The translations under genes were made by a program, and so were the position numbers. Positions 1 through 28,790 of a DNA stretch of 64,000 nt are shown here, piece by piece; positions within the stretch are counted from its first letter, which is position 1, and each line of letters opens with the position of its first letter. A model generated the notes under the pieces. It had not been told where the DNA came from. It was given only the letters and a program-made list of their open reading frames with translations, and did no database searches. Origin of the DNA: Chionis minor (Eukaryota; Chordata; Aves; Charadriiformes; Chionididae); NCBI GenBank assembly GCA_013398295.1, contig VZSF01001070.1, positions 248,028 to 312,027 of the forward strand, in the 5' to 3' direction.

Positions 1-3000
1 GGCTGGATGGGCATCCGTCATGAATGATACCTGCTACGGCAAAACTGGTGATGCTCTTCCTATGTATGCGTATAGCTACTCATGTTAAAGTCCTAAAGTA
101 TATTGGTACTAGCACAACATGTTTTAAACTGTCTTGTGAGCTCTTTGTACCCAGACAGGCCCTGGGACACATCTTCATAAGAGGGATTTGAATATCCTGG
201 CCTCAATGAACCAGGAAATCTCACATGGCTTCTAAGTGATCCAGACCTAGGGCTACCTGCCAGGGCGAGGAAGAAAGAGAAGAAAGGGAGAAAGAGAAGA
301 GGGAGAAAAAAGAGGGAAAGATTCATTTGAAGTGTCTTTTGAACAAATCCCACTTTGATAGGCAGGTTTCACATGGTACATTTTGCAGAGCAGTTTGATG
401 CTTGGGACCGTGAGTCCCGGTGGGTCCTTACAAAAGTGCCTGGGTGGCACCAGGGAGCAGGTCCATGGGTTGGGGAGTGCAGTCCTGGGGGAGGACCTGC
501 TGTCCCCTCCTGGATTCAGGTGGACCTGGGGACCGGCTCCATTGATGACTGCTCCCTGGTGTGATCAGTTGGTCCTATGGGAAGATTTTGTGTCTCCGTG
601 ACCAGGCAGCAAGCCCATCACCGGTGGGAGACTGATGCCACACACAAATCCTTACAGTGAAAGATGGGCCAAGCCGCTGTCCCTATCCAATTTCATGCAC
701 AGTTAATTTAGGATATCCTTCACCATTTGGGCTTCTTGACTATGACACCGGTGTCACACTTATTTATGTATTGGTTTCTCTGTGTCACCCACAGCTTCTC
801 GCTCTCAGGAAACTGAGGAATGACTGAGTCCTCCACCTGTGCGGGGTGACGGAGCAAAGCCAGTCCCTGGAGCTGGGTTTGGGGAGTTCCTAGTCGCATC
901 AGGGACATTTCAGAGGGTCCCTGGGGGTCCCAGCCCATGCAGTGACCAGGGGAGTTTTGTGCACTGGCAACTGAGAGTCTGCTCACAGGTGCCCGCAAAG
1001 GCTGAGATCTTTATTTATAGCTTTTTAAAAACAAAAAAATTGAAGAGGCAGCTCCCAGGAAAGGGTATGGAGCTATTTACAGGCTCCCACCAGCAGCAGA
1101 TCCTGCCAGACATGGATACAAACTGAATCATGAAGCCTCAGTAATTGAGCTGTAGCCCTGAGCTGCAGGAACACCGTGGATAACAGCGGATGCTGCGGCG
1201 GGAGCTGGATTTCAGACAGATTATTGGGCTTCCCCTCTGCCCCCAGCACTGCCTCGCTGACCTACCTTGATCTGCATAACCTCGTTAGCATCGGCATGAC
1301 GGGGAGAGAGGGGGGCACCCCATGAAGCTGTCGCTGCTCCTCTCCCATTCCATGGGCGCAGAGGCACAGCAACATCCCTGCCAGCCCCTGGCGCTGCCTG
1401 CATCGCCCCTGGGATGGGGATGCCGATGGATCCCATGCCTTTGGCTGCAGCTTTGGTGCTGCCAGGTGGTTTCTGCTGGGGTATGTTTGTCCCCTGCACT
1501 GGGGCAGGGAGGTGCCCATCCCCACCAATGCTGCAGACAGTGGGGTGCAGAGGGCTGGGGGATTTATCCTGAAAATAAAGGGCACCCAGCCTGAGGCCGG
1601 AAGGGGCATGCAGCTGCAGGTGATGGGGATTATAAGGGAAATTAATGGCAGATTGGTGACTGCCACCTGTTGGGTGCTGCTCTCAATAACACAGGGTGGC
1701 TGCAGGGCACCCAGCACTCAGCCACAGGCATCTGCTGGGGGCTGGCAACCGTCAGGCTGAGCAGCACCAGCCACTTCCCCAGGGAGCAGTGCCTGGTCCC
1801 CGAGCCACACGGCATGCCATGGATAAGCCTGGGGCTGCTCCGGTGCCCAGCAGCCTGTTGGGACCATCCACACGGTTTTTTCCACCAAAACCTGTGCATG
1901 GTCCATAGCCTTGGAAGGTGCGGTGACCAAGGAGGCTGCAGGGGAGGAAGGCTTTGGCAGTGGGAGGATCACCTTACAGTATCTGATTACCTGCTGAAAG
2001 CTCACAGGGCTCCTATTAGGAGTTGGAGAGGGCAGACAGACAGACAGCCGCTCAGGGAGGCGAGGGGGACATGCAGGACTAGCAGAGACAGAGTAGGAGC
2101 CCCTCTGTTTGGGGGACAGCAGGGACAGGGTGTACCCTGGAGCCAGCAGCCACTGATGCTTTTTGGGCTTGAGGTTTGGAACAGCTGAAGAGCTGGGGCA
2201 GGAACAGCTGGTGGGTCCGGGCTCACCTTTCCCCGCACCGGGATGTGTTTGGGGGCAGCGTGGGTCGACATGCACAGTACGGACGGGAACAGAGCAGCCC
2301 ATGTCCCCCCCAGGACGCACTGCCATTGTCCCCAGGTCCTACAGTGTGATGATGCTCCCAGGCTGTGCCGGAGCGGGGATGCTCCTCACTAATTTTCGTG
2401 GCTGGATTTAGCAAGCCCGTCTATTATTACTGCAAACAGCTTTCCAAAAAAACGCCATGACTTGGTACATAACCTGGGGTTAAATCATCATTATAATGAC
2501 AGCTTGGGAAACCTAATATTTGAGTTAGTCTTTGTAGCTGTTTGCTGATTTAATAAAAAACCTGTTTTACATACAAATACCCCCGGTACGTGCTCAAGCT
2601 GGTCACGCAGAGCAGGAAGGATCCCAGGGCTTTTCAGTAAGCAGCCACTTCCTAGTGTGCATTCCTGATCGCCAGCATTGAATTTTGGATCACAGGAAAG
2701 CAGCCAGGAGCAGGGGGGAGCATGGGAATGTAGGGTTGGGGCTTTACAGCCAGGAGCCAGCGACTGAGATGGGAGTGTGGTGCTCCAAGCCTCTCGCATG
2801 GGAGATCTTCCAAAGATGCTCTCCATGGAGTTTCCCCCTTTAATTTGTCCCTGAATGTCCCCAAATGGCTCTTTTGGGGGAAAGAAGCAACTGTGCAAAA
2901 AAAAAAAGCAGATGAAAAAGCACCATTTCTCCTGTGCCTGCATGTGGTGCTGAGCCCAGCAGTGGGGGCCAGTGTCCACTCCCCCCCCACCTGCTCTGTT

Positions 3001-4420
3001 ACTCTGTGCACCGAGCCGCTGCCAGCCTCTCCCCCTGGGCTGGTGTCAGCCCCAATGTTCTCCGTCAGATAAGATCTGGCAAATGCTCCGTTATACTGAT
3101 TTGAAAGAGGAATTATTAATGCCAGCGCCGAGCTGGGTCTCTGCTTGGCAGCTCCCTGCACCTCACCCAACAGCGGCTGGTTCCCCCATCACCTCCTGCA
3201 CCCCGTGAGCCCCCCACAGACCCACCCATCCTTGAGGCTGTTTTGTGGTTTTTTTTGCCATTTTGGGCTGTTTGACGTTTTTGCTGTTTTGCTGGCTTGG
3301 GCTGTTTTGCTCTGTGTGTGGCCCTCCGACCCCCCAACCCAACATCAATCCAGACAGCTTGGGACAAGCTGCGTGTTGCTGCTCCATCTCCTTCCACTGC
3401 TGGTTGCCCCCATTGCGGCAGGGCTGGGGATGAGGATGGGGAAAAGAAGGAAAAAACCCCCGAGTTTTGCCTGCTGGACCCTATAACCCACCAAGCATTG
3501 AGTGAGTCTCCCCAGGAAATATCGGTGATTTCTGTTCCCATGTCACCCATCAAGGCAGGCAGCAAACAGATCAAATGGAGAGCATTAAAAATGCATATAT
3601 ACAAAATAGAAACAGGGAAAAAATACGCAGAATAAAACTTCAGCAGCAGAACTGCTCAGTGCACACAAGCCTCTTCAGCTGGGTTTTTCTTTTCCTTTCG
3701 GCAGCATCGCGAAGAAATGCAGCTCAATATTGCCCGAATTCACCTGATATTGCCTAAATACTACAGGCATACGCCGGCACCTCACAGAGCGGGCAAAGAT
3801 GCATCTTTTCAGCTCCTCTTTTTTTTTTGCAGTGCCAGAGATTTTGTTTGTCCAGGGGACGGAAGCTCGCCCTGCCGTGTCGGCTGCAGTCCCCAGTGGT
3901 GATGGGAAGGTCCAATATATTAAATTGTGGATTCTTGGAAGCATCCCTCTGACCCTGGTCCATCCCACTCTTGCAGGGACTGGTAGACTCGCCGCTCAGC
4001 TGGGAGGCGTCCTTAGCTATGAATTAACGCCGTCCTCTTGATTAATGCCGGCGGGAGGCTAATGACACCGGAGCCAACTCAAGGGCAACGTGCAAAAAAA
4101 TGTAATTAGCATCTGGGGAAGGGGCTCGGTGGGAGCCACAGCTCTGGGGCTTGGTGGCATGGCCAGCCCCGCTCTGTGCCAGCACGGTGGCAGCTGCCCA
4201 GCCCGGGTCTTCAGCCCCTTTTGGGGCAGGAGTCGGTGAAATCATAACTGGGGGGGTGCACCTGGGTTTGGTACCTGAAAGTCAAATGGTGAATGGGATC
4301 CAGAGCCACCACCACCCCCATAAGTCCTGCAATTAAGGCTGTCATGGGGATCATGATTTTAGGGTAGGTCAGGGGTGGCCAGGAGAGAAGAGCAGCAGGT
4401 TTGGGAGACTGGCCACCCCC

Positions 4421-4620
4421 CAACCCCAAGACCCCCGTGCCCAGTCCTGGGACACTGATGTCCAGCCCAGGACCTGCATTCCCAACACCAGGACCCTGAT
4501 CCCCATCTGTAGGACCCCAACCCCAGCCCAGAACCCCCCTGTCAAGCCCTGGGACCCCAACCCCCAGCCCAGGACTCTAATCCCCAACCCCAGGACCCCG
4601 TTCCCCAGCCACAGCCATCC
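4421..4620. repeat. Degenerate C-rich minisatellite
   Basis: Roughly 30-base units built around 'CCCAGxCCxxGGACCC' recur with variable spacing. Read on the minus strand they give a Gly/Leu/Val-rich repetitive frame (units like 'VLGxGxxVLG'). That frame is a by-product of the repeat and not a gene. Confidence 0.6.
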
Positions 4621-4829
4621 CACCTCTCCCAACCCCACCAGCCCATCGGAGGGGGTCCCACATGCCCCACACGCTGTGGGGCTCAGCATCCCCAGACACT
4701 GGTGACGGTGCTGCAGAGCACCGGGAGCCCATGGCAGGAGCCCCCTCACTCAGCGCATCCTCTCAGCATCCCAAACTCACTTCATGCCTCTCTGTGCCCC
4801 CTCCCCACTGACACCCCCCCTGTAATTAC

Positions 4830-5400
4830 CCCCATAACTGTGGGGCTCAGTCTCATTTCACATGTGCAGTTGGGAAATTACTCCAGAATATTCCAAAATA
4901 ATTTCTGTGGAACACATTACTGTCCTTAATGACTGTTCTTTTTCAATTAGCTGTCACAGCCCTGAAATAAAGCTGTGCTTTCCTTTTCTGATAAATCACG
5001 CCCTTTGTTTAGAACTGGAATTAAGAAAAAAAAAAAATTAAACATGTTACCCCTTCCCTTTCCTTGACGCCAGGCGGGTTGGAGCATGTTTAAATTATCT
5101 CTGCTGCATTCAGGCAGATTGTCAACTGTAAATTTTATGGAAAATAGTAAAACCGATAAATAAACATGCTTCTTTTGTAAGGGATGAATATTACTGCGGC
5201 TCAGATTTATAACTCACATCTCCCCTACATTATAGAGCTTTTGTGAAAGTGCTGTCGCAGCTTCTGTATTATGCTGCTGAGGTGGGTTATTTCCGTCTCA
5301 TTTAAACAGCAGCAAGAACTTCGTGTGTGATTTAATTTGGGAGAAAGGGGAGCCCCTTCCCTCCGACCTGCTCTGAGCATCATTTGCATCACGGGGGACA
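4830..5400. promoter_or_regulatory. AT-rich putative conserved non-coding element
   Basis: The base composition changes abruptly from GC-rich flanks to AT-rich sequence with many homeodomain-type cores (TAAT, CAATTA, TTTAAAT). A perfect POU octamer, ATTTGCAT, lies at 5382-5389. There is no coding potential. The composition is typical of vertebrate conserved non-coding elements, but conservation cannot be seen from one sequence, so the regulatory role is inferred. Confidence 0.35.
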
Positions 5401-7523
5401 TTGCCCAGAACCCTCTGAATTCACCCCAAAGGGGCATGTGCTGCCTTGGCTGGGGGAGGGAGCCTGGGCCTGAGCTGCTCTCTGGCACCATCTCTTCCAG
5501 CATCATCTCCTCCGTCGCAGGGACCAGCCTGCTGAGTGCAAAACCCACATGGAACTGGGGAAAATGAAGGGAGTTTTGGTGCAGACGCCGTTGCCAGGGC
5601 AACAGCTGAGTAACGCATCCAGCCTGGGAGGGAGGATGCTGCAGCCTCTGTCAGCGCAGGACCGGGGAGGCAGGAGAATGCTCCCAGGGATGAGAGATTG
5701 CAGAAAAAAGATGATTTTTAACACAGGAAGCCAGGGGTGGGTGGTGAAGGTCAGCCCCCGGCAGTCCCCAAGCCCACGCCGAGGCCATGCGAGCTGGCTG
5801 CTCCTGCCTGGGGATGCTCGGGGCTCACTGAGGCTGAGTCAAGTGGAAAGATTCACTGCTTTTAAAAACCATCATGGAAATGCTGAGGGTTGCCTGCCCT
5901 GCCTGCACATTTCGGTGCTCTCCAATGAGCCAGGCTAATGGCATTACGGAGGCAGCCGAGCAGGGCGGCTATTACATGTCAAAGAGCTTTGTACATGAAA
6001 ATGATGCAGAAAGGATGGTTGGTTTCTCTTTCGAGGGGGAATATAGATTTTATTATTACATGCCAGCCTTATGTGGTAAAAAAAAAAAAAAAGCTCAGCA
6101 TTTAATAAATAAAAATAAAATAAACCACAAACCTTCGGCTTCTGCTTGTGGGGAGAGCAGCCGCCAGCAGGACGGTGATTGCTGCTCCGGCGTTATCCGG
6201 GATCGAGGTGGAGGCACAGACCCTCATAAGCCGGGGGTGCGTGTGCAGCCACATGTGCCGCACACACTTACGGGGAGGTAATGACTTCCAATTGCTCCAT
6301 TTCATTGGGGGAAAAAAAAAACCAACCAAACAAAAAAAACCAACCCACACCAAAAAACTGTGGTGAAATAAAGGCATTAAACTTCAGTGATCCTTAAAGC
6401 TACACAGGAAAAAAAAAAAAACCAAAACCAAAAAAAAAGGTAAGCTGCTACTGCTGGTGCTCAGGGATTTCCCTCTGTCCTTTAGCTATCGCTCTGAAGG
6501 GGGTTGGTGGAGGCAGCGATGCCCACCGGGCTGTGCGGATGGGGGAGTCCCCGGCCTGGGGAGGGGGGGTCCCTGTGATGCGGACAGCCCTGTCCCTGCT
6601 CCCCACGTCTCCCCTTCTGCCTTACAAGCTTCAGCCCAGGACCCTGAGCACATTGGCTGCACACGATGTCATCTGTTAATTCTTTTATCTCGGAGATTTA
6701 TTGGCTTTTGGGATTTAATTACTTCCGAAGGGCGGAAGAGAACGCTGCCCCTTCCTCAGACGATGCCTGTCAGAACAAATCACGCCTGGCGTGCGTCTCG
6801 ATCACTGCAAACCCAACGCTATTAAAAAAAAAGGTTATTTCACCAACTCCAGATAAGAAGGCAATCGGTCAAGAGAAAAGGAATAAATTGCACCAAGTCT
6901 GCTCTTCCCCCCGGAGCCGAGGAAGGACGGGAGGCAACGGGAATAAAGCCTGCAGTAAATCTCCCTGCTCCCACCATGGACCGGAATAAACCTGTCTTTA
7001 AGGACACTATAAAGGTAATAAAACTCCCAAAGAGCCGCTTTGGTTGTGTTGTTGGTGGTTTAGATGCGGGAATAGCATTAATATGATTAAAGCTGGGGGC
7101 AGAGGAGCCACCCGCCACTTGCTCCCACATCCTGGGGGGACAACCAGCCGCTGGCTGGGATGGATGGGGGTGCTGGGGTGCTCGGGTGGCCCCACAAACA
7201 CACGGGAAAGCAGAATAGCAACAAAAGCTCTTCTTTAATAGCTGGATTGACCTGAGGATTTGTTCTGACCGAGGTAGGCAACCCTGGGCCGCCACGAGTG
7301 AAGGGCTGTGGGGTCAGCTCCATTCCCACTGCTGGGACCGAGCTCACCCACCCTCCTAGAAAACCTCCAGCCATTTGTCAAGGGAAGAGTTAAAAACAGG
7401 GCAGCTGCTCCCTATAAACACATTTGCCCACCTCTGTGCAATGAAACGGGGATCAGGAGCCTCCCCGCCCAGCTCTAGCATCGCTGCCCACGTCCGCTCC
7501 GCACGCACGTTAGAAAAATATAT

Positions 7524-7529
7524 TTTATT
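7524..7529 (-). terminator. WSCD2: Candidate WSCD2 poly(A) signal AATAAA
   Basis: A perfect hexamer on the minus strand about 1.34 kb past the stop codon, with a U-rich and then GU-rich downstream element in the next 30 bases. This is the only such hexamer noticed between the stop codon and here. Confidence 0.5.
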
Positions 7530-7854
7530 TAAATTCTTCTGTTTCTCTGCATTTTCTTCTCTCTTTGAATATAGATTGAGCGGTGTCTCTAGATTTCAAC
7601 CTGTGCATGTATTTCTATGAAGATCAAGAGGTAAAAGCCAATCGTTGAATAGCTAACTCTAGAAAAGGCTGCGTACAATATATGGCTTTTGCACCTACAT
7701 CCAAATGGGACTTGCAGGTGGGAAGGNTCCCGACGCGCACGGAGATCCTTTGGTTTCGCTTCTCGTGGGCAGGCAGCGGGCGAGGGTGCGGGCAGGGCTG
7801 GGGGACCCAGGACTGGATTCGGCCGAGGGGGGGGGGGGGACCCTAAAACCCCGC

Positions 7855-7864
7855 NNNNNNNNNN
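7855..7864. other. 10-base assembly gap
   Basis: Ten Ns, immediately next to a run of 13 or more G residues and inside the inferred WSCD2 3' UTR. It is probably a sequencing drop-out at the G-rich tract. A lone N also sits at 7727. Confidence 0.98.
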
Positions 7865-8866
7865 TAAAAGCTCAGCCCCGGGATTTGCTCCCCTGCTGCC
7901 GCCTGGGTTTGATGTGGCTGGGTTGCAGCATGGCCCCCGCTTGAACCCCCCCAAAACTGCTATGGGGGGGCTCTTCTGGATCGCGAGCTTTTGGAAGGAG
8001 GCAGAGATGAGCTTGTGGGCCCATAAGCTCCTTGGTCTGGGGCCAATGTCCCCCTCTTGAGCATCATCCACACGCATGGGGGGGGCTCCCATCCGCAGCC
8101 CCCAGGCAGGTTCAGCAGCCGCCGGATAGGGCTCATGGTCCTCCAGGGCTTTTCCCTCGCCCCAAGGATGCCCCATCTCCAGGCTGAGAGAGGGTCCCCG
8201 TGGAGCCAAGGGACAGTGCACAAGGGACACACAGCCACCTCGTTTGGAGGCATCGCTCTCCCCAGCCCAGCCTTCCTGATTTCCATAACCTCCAGCTGGG
8301 ATCCGTGGGAGCATCGCCCATGCGGTGCCAAGCCCCGTGGTCTCTCCTCCTTTGGAAAGGCTGATGGGCTGTCCAGGGATGGACAGCAGCCTTCCAGGGC
8401 TGGCCAAGGAGCAAGGGGAGTCTGGGGACACCCACCCCAGGGGAGCTCAGGTCCCGTGGCACCGCAGCAGCACGCTGGTGCCAGGGGGGCGCATCAGGCA
8501 CGGCGCGAGCAACACAGTGTCCCCGCCAGCCAGCCCGAAGGGACAGGCACAAATACCCCACCGCAGCGCCAAGGAGGGCTGCGGCAGCCGAAACAGAAGC
8601 GGGATGGAGCAGGAACCCTGCGGCGGGGGAGGCACTCGCATCCCCTTGGCAGTGCTGCCGTGCCCGGGTCCGCATCGGCATGGGCCAAGCAAGCTCAGCG
8701 ATGGCTGGGGACCGCTCGTTGCTCATGCAGGGAGTTGATTAACAGCTAATAGCAGCAGATGGAGAATTAAAAGAACAGCCACCCACTGGGTGGAAGTAGG
8801 CAGAGGCTGGGAAGACCGAGCCTTTCCTCGCCATGCAGGGTCAAGTCCCCCCCGCCGTCGTCACCA

Positions 8867-24978
<16,112 letters not shown>

Positions 24979-25470
24979 AGCGTCTTCATCCCTTCCCCGG
25001 CAGCCGGCGCCGCGGGGGAGCTACTCTCCGGCTCCAGGGATACTCCGAATGGGGGTTGTCCCCCCCCGAGGCTGGAGATGGCTCCTGGGGTGTAGCAGGG
25101 GAGCAGCAGGGGCTGCAGGGTGAGGCCGTGAAAAGCTATTGCCCGACCCTAAAAAGTCCTGGAGGGCTGAGGAAGGCAGCGGGGATGGATTTTGGGGCTC
25201 CCCTGCCGTGCACGGGGGGTTTCTCCAGCGCTGGCTGTCACCGCCGTCCCTGGTTTATTCTCCTCCCAGCAAAGCCCCCCAGCTGTGCCCCGGAGACTCG
25301 GCTGATGGAGGGATCATGTTAAGGAAATCGAGGGTTTGAAGGTGATTTGAAAGCCGATCAGCTGACGCAGCTCTTCTCGCTCGCCTTTCCGCTCGGCGGC
25401 ACCGGCTCTCGCAAGCATCTCTCTAATGGAAACAGCACCGTCGCCCTTTCAGACAAAGAATGAAAAGTCC
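24979..25470 (-). promoter_or_regulatory. WSCD2: 5' flank of the WSCD2 start exon, moderately CpG-rich
   Basis: This lies directly upstream of the WSCD2 ATG on the minus strand. CpG dinucleotides are frequent at about 24.98-25.07 and 25.37-25.47 kb. It must contain at least part of the 5' UTR. No TATA box or convincing splice acceptor could be fixed, so it may be a promoter-proximal exon or the 5' part of an internal exon. Confidence 0.35.
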
Positions 25471-25900
25471 CTGGACGCGTCTCAGGGCCTGAAATGCTGA
25501 CTGGGACCCTTTGTCTAACGAAGCCCCTTTCATCTCACTCCCAGGGCAAGAAATCTCCACCTGCAAGTCAAAGAGAAAGGCACACTTAGGAAAACATCCC
25601 AGGACACGCAGTCCCTGTGCCCCCGCGGAGCGAGGAAGGATGCCCGGGCTCTCCTTCGCCTTTCAGCCCTGCAAAGGGGCAGTTTGAGCTTCCCCCCCCC
25701 CAGCCCCAGCACAAGGATGTGGGACAGGAGGGACAGGCTGCAGTGGGAGCGATGCTGGCTGCCAGTGGCAGGTTGGGGACAGGGATGTCGGGGTGAGTCC
25801 CCACTCCAGAGACAGCAGTCTCTGCCTTGTCGTGCAGGAGAGGTGCTACAGGATGGCTCTGGGGCATGTGGAGGGTTTCCAATTTCACCTAAATTCACAA

Positions 25901-25976
25901 GCTGCGCACGCACACGTGCACACACACATGCACACATTTGTGCATGCACACAGACGCGCACGCACACATATTTCAC
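25901..25976. repeat. Imperfect (CA)n/(CGCA)n repeat
   Basis: Alternating purine-pyrimidine sequence made of CACA, GCGCACGCACAC and TGCA words over about 75 bases. This kind of tract can adopt Z-DNA. Confidence 0.8.
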
Positions 25977-26624
25977 AGTCTGAACATCCCTCTGCACCAG
26001 CCGGTCCCAAGGAAAGGCCACGGCAAGCGAGCGCCTGCCCTGGGAGCCGGGTGGACAGGGGGATGGGAAGCTGCTGCAAGCAGCTGCTCCAGTACCTGGG
26101 CACCCTGTCGGGCTGGGAGACCCCACGGGAGCATGAACTCCCTACGTCGTCCCCAGCGTGGCTCTCCCACGTACCCCCGTGGCTGCGTTTCAGCCCATCA
26201 CACCCCCAGTGAGGCTTTTTCAGACGTGGAGGCCAGGGCATCCTCTATCTTCCAGCCAGGACCAAAGCACTGACCATCCGTTCGCACCCTGCCAGCCAGG
26301 ATGGACACCGTGCTGCTCCAGGAATGCCATGGCCGGGGCTACCTAGGGCCATTCCTGGCAGCTCTCAGCACGGGGAGTGCAGCCAAGCCCAGGGGAGAGA
26401 TGGTCCCCGCAACTCCCCCCAGGGGCTTTTCCCATGGGGGGATTTCTCTCCTCCAAACCCCTCAACTATGGAGGATTCCCTCCAGCCTTGCCCAGGACAA
26501 CATCACACCAGGTTACGTGGTGGGGCTGGGTGCATGGTGGGACATGCCACTGCCACCACACCCTGCCAGCACATTGACAGTGGTGGAGACTGCCCCGTGC
26601 CCAGGGTGTGCTGTCTGTCATGGA

Positions 26625-26815
26625 CTCATCTTATTTTAGGAAAGGAGACAAAAATAAATGGAAAGACAAAGTGCCATTAGTTTAATGGCCTCTATGTTCC
26701 TGCCATCTGTCTTCAGTTGATTAAATAAAAAATATTGGTGGAACATATGGCATGAATTATACATAAATATTTTAATTTGGGTTCCCAGAGTGGTTATTCA
26801 AATACCTCTGGCTCT
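26625..26815. promoter_or_regulatory. AT-rich putative CNE
   Basis: A sharp AT-rich island with TAGTTTAATGG, GATTAAATAAAAAATATTGG and CATAAATATTTTAATTTGG. Flanks are GC-rich. There is no coding frame and no transposon similarity was noticed. Function is inferred from composition only. Confidence 0.3.
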
Positions 26816-27429
26816 GCTGGGAACTTTTGTGGAGCTCAAGGCTGGGCAGGCTGCCTGAGGGATTGCTGGCGGGGCACTAGCCCCTTGGGCTCCCCCAAAA
26901 AGCCCCCTCCCAGACCACGACTGGGGTCAACACAGTCTGAGTAAATGCTGAGTAAACTCGGGGTAGCAGCCAAGCAAGAGGACTGCCGGGTCTCCAGAAT
27001 TTTGCATCTGCAGGTACCTCCGTGGCAGGACGAAGGCGCAGGCAGCAGCCCAGCACAGCCCAGGCGGGTGGCCCAGCCCCTGACATGGTGGGCGAGCATC
27101 CCCCAGCCCAGTGGTCCCATGGACCTGTCAGCGCTTGGCCACTCTCCCACGGTCCCTGGCTGGCAGCCCGCAGGGAAGGGCCGCTCCATGGGAACTTGTG
27201 GCTTCCCCTCCCGCACCAGCACAAGTTGTTGCTCTGTGCTTCGACCCACCTTCCCAGGGCTTTATACAGGTGCTGAATATGGGGCAGTCTGGGACGCTGC
27301 CGGGGTGCAAACAGGACAGCCCTGGGGCTGTCTCTGGTCCCCAGTGTCCCCACTGCCACCCACCGTCCCCCCTGCCTGGACCAGGTCCTGCCGGGCTATG
27401 GCAAGGAAGCACGGCATATAAAGAAGGGG

Positions 27430-27610
27430 CTTAAATTACTATCATTAAGCCATCTGGAGCTCATCCTTCTCCACCATGAACTGCGGAGTCGCAGGTCAAT
27501 TACTGCACATTTGCATATATTCCATTAATGCTTCTGCTAATTGTCTGGAGGAGATAATGTGCTCAGCTTACGGCTCCCTCACTGGCTACGGTTTACAAAC
27601 AACAAGTGCG
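27430..27610. promoter_or_regulatory. AT-rich putative CNE with POU octamer
   Basis: It contains a perfect octamer ATTTGCAT (27509-27516) together with TCAATTACTG, CCATTAATGC and GCTAATTGTC, a typical mix of POU and homeodomain sites. A TATA-like CATATAAAG sits just before it (about 27415-27423). No coding frame is supported. Confidence 0.35.
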
Positions 27611-28494
27611 GCAAATAGAGTCGGCACCAATGCTCTCCCTGTCAGCGGAGGCTTGGAACATCGCGGGGCTGACTGGGGGGACGCACCCTGCTGGTGGCCA
27701 TCCAGGATGGGGGATGCCAGCAGCACCCACCAACACTGCTCCGTGCACCCCACCAGCCCTCCCCGTGATGTAAGGATGGATCCACCTCCCTGGTGCTGCA
27801 GCATTGGGGGGCGGAAGGAGCAGCCACCTCGGCTGGACCCTGTGAATCCCCATCCACACCACAGCCTGCAACGGCGAGTGTCCCCCAGGGCCTGCATCCT
27901 GACCCCCCCGCTGCCTGCACCTCACCCTGCATCAGCTTGGGCTCTGCTTCTGCTCGGGTCCCAGGGAACAGATCCAGCCCTGGGGAGCCACATGCCTGGG
28001 AAGCTCCCCCTGGCTGGCAGTGCTGGGGCTGGGGCATCTCCCCCTGCTCCTCCAGACCCCCGTGGCACCCAGAGCCAAAGCACGGCAGAGCTGAGCCGGG
28101 GCAGGGTGGGCATTTCCCAGGCACTTTGCACCATTACAAGCAGGCAGCGGCTCAAGCCAGGATGGGTAGGACAGAAGGGGCCATTTCCTCGCCTACCTCC
28201 ATCACCACGCTCCTATCAGGAGCCAAAATCCTCATCCTGGCAGCAGAAGCATCGCTCCGCACCCAGCCCACCTCCCTCTGCGGTGGCAGCAGCGTTACCA
28301 AGGCTGGCAGAAAGCAGGAGAGCTCTGCCTGCACATTTGGGGCACCACAATTACTTGCTGCAGCGCCAAGGAAATCCTCATTAATTTACAAGGTTTGTCT
28401 TTCCCCCCCCGCACAGGGCCGGTGCGCGGGGAGGTGGGCACAGGTCCCGAGTGGGCTCTGCTGAGCGGCACGAGCATCTCTGCGACTGCTCAGG

Positions 28495-28790
28495 ACCGGG
28501 ATGAATGAAGCGCCAATAAATTATACATTTGGGTCTTGTCTCCAAATTGCTCTGCAATTATTGAGCACCAAGGTTCAGTTGCCTTCAAGCACCACCTCAC
28601 ATCTGACCACGGCAAAACACACTGAAGGGCTCACGTGGTTCCCCCAGCACAGGAGAACAATCAGCCCATTAAAAACAGCAAATTAACGAACACAAGAGTT
28701 CCATTAGGAGGAGAAGGCGACCAAACTATCCAATTTCATCACCTCATTAGCATTTCTTATCAGAGGGACAGGGAAAGAATAGCGCTTTAA
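28495..28790. promoter_or_regulatory. AT-rich putative CNE
   Basis: Words such as CCAATAAATTATAC, TGCAATTATTGAG, GCAAATTAACG and CTCATTAGCA occur in a balanced-composition block between GC-rich flanks. No gene or repeat was seen. Confidence 0.25.

Larger units (their letters stand above)
1..7504. other. Intergenic DNA downstream of WSCD2
   Basis: No exon, RNA gene or transposon was recognised here. The reading frames are short, overlap on both strands and resemble no protein family I know. The stretch contains a degenerate minisatellite at about 4.42-4.62 kb, an AT-rich island at about 4.83-5.40 kb, and several poly-A or A-rich runs (for example near 5027, 6079, 6311 and 6409). The rest is GC-rich unique sequence. 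Confidence 0.6.
7505..8866 (-). other. WSCD2: WSCD2 3' UTR (inferred)
   Basis: This follows the WSCD2 stop codon on the minus strand. It runs to a canonical AATAAA (plus-strand TTTATT at 7524-7529), followed by a U-rich stretch and then GU-rich sequence, the usual order for a cleavage site. No other minus-strand AATAAA was seen between the stop and this point. A 10-base N gap (7855-7864), a G run beside it and a single N at 7727 make part of the UTR uncertain. The exact 3' end is inferred. Confidence 0.5.

Noticed and set aside
27476..28384. 302-codon plus-strand frame
   Set aside because: Low-complexity Pro/Ser/Ala-rich product with no domain, overlapped by frames on the other strand, and starting inside an AT-rich regulatory-looking block.
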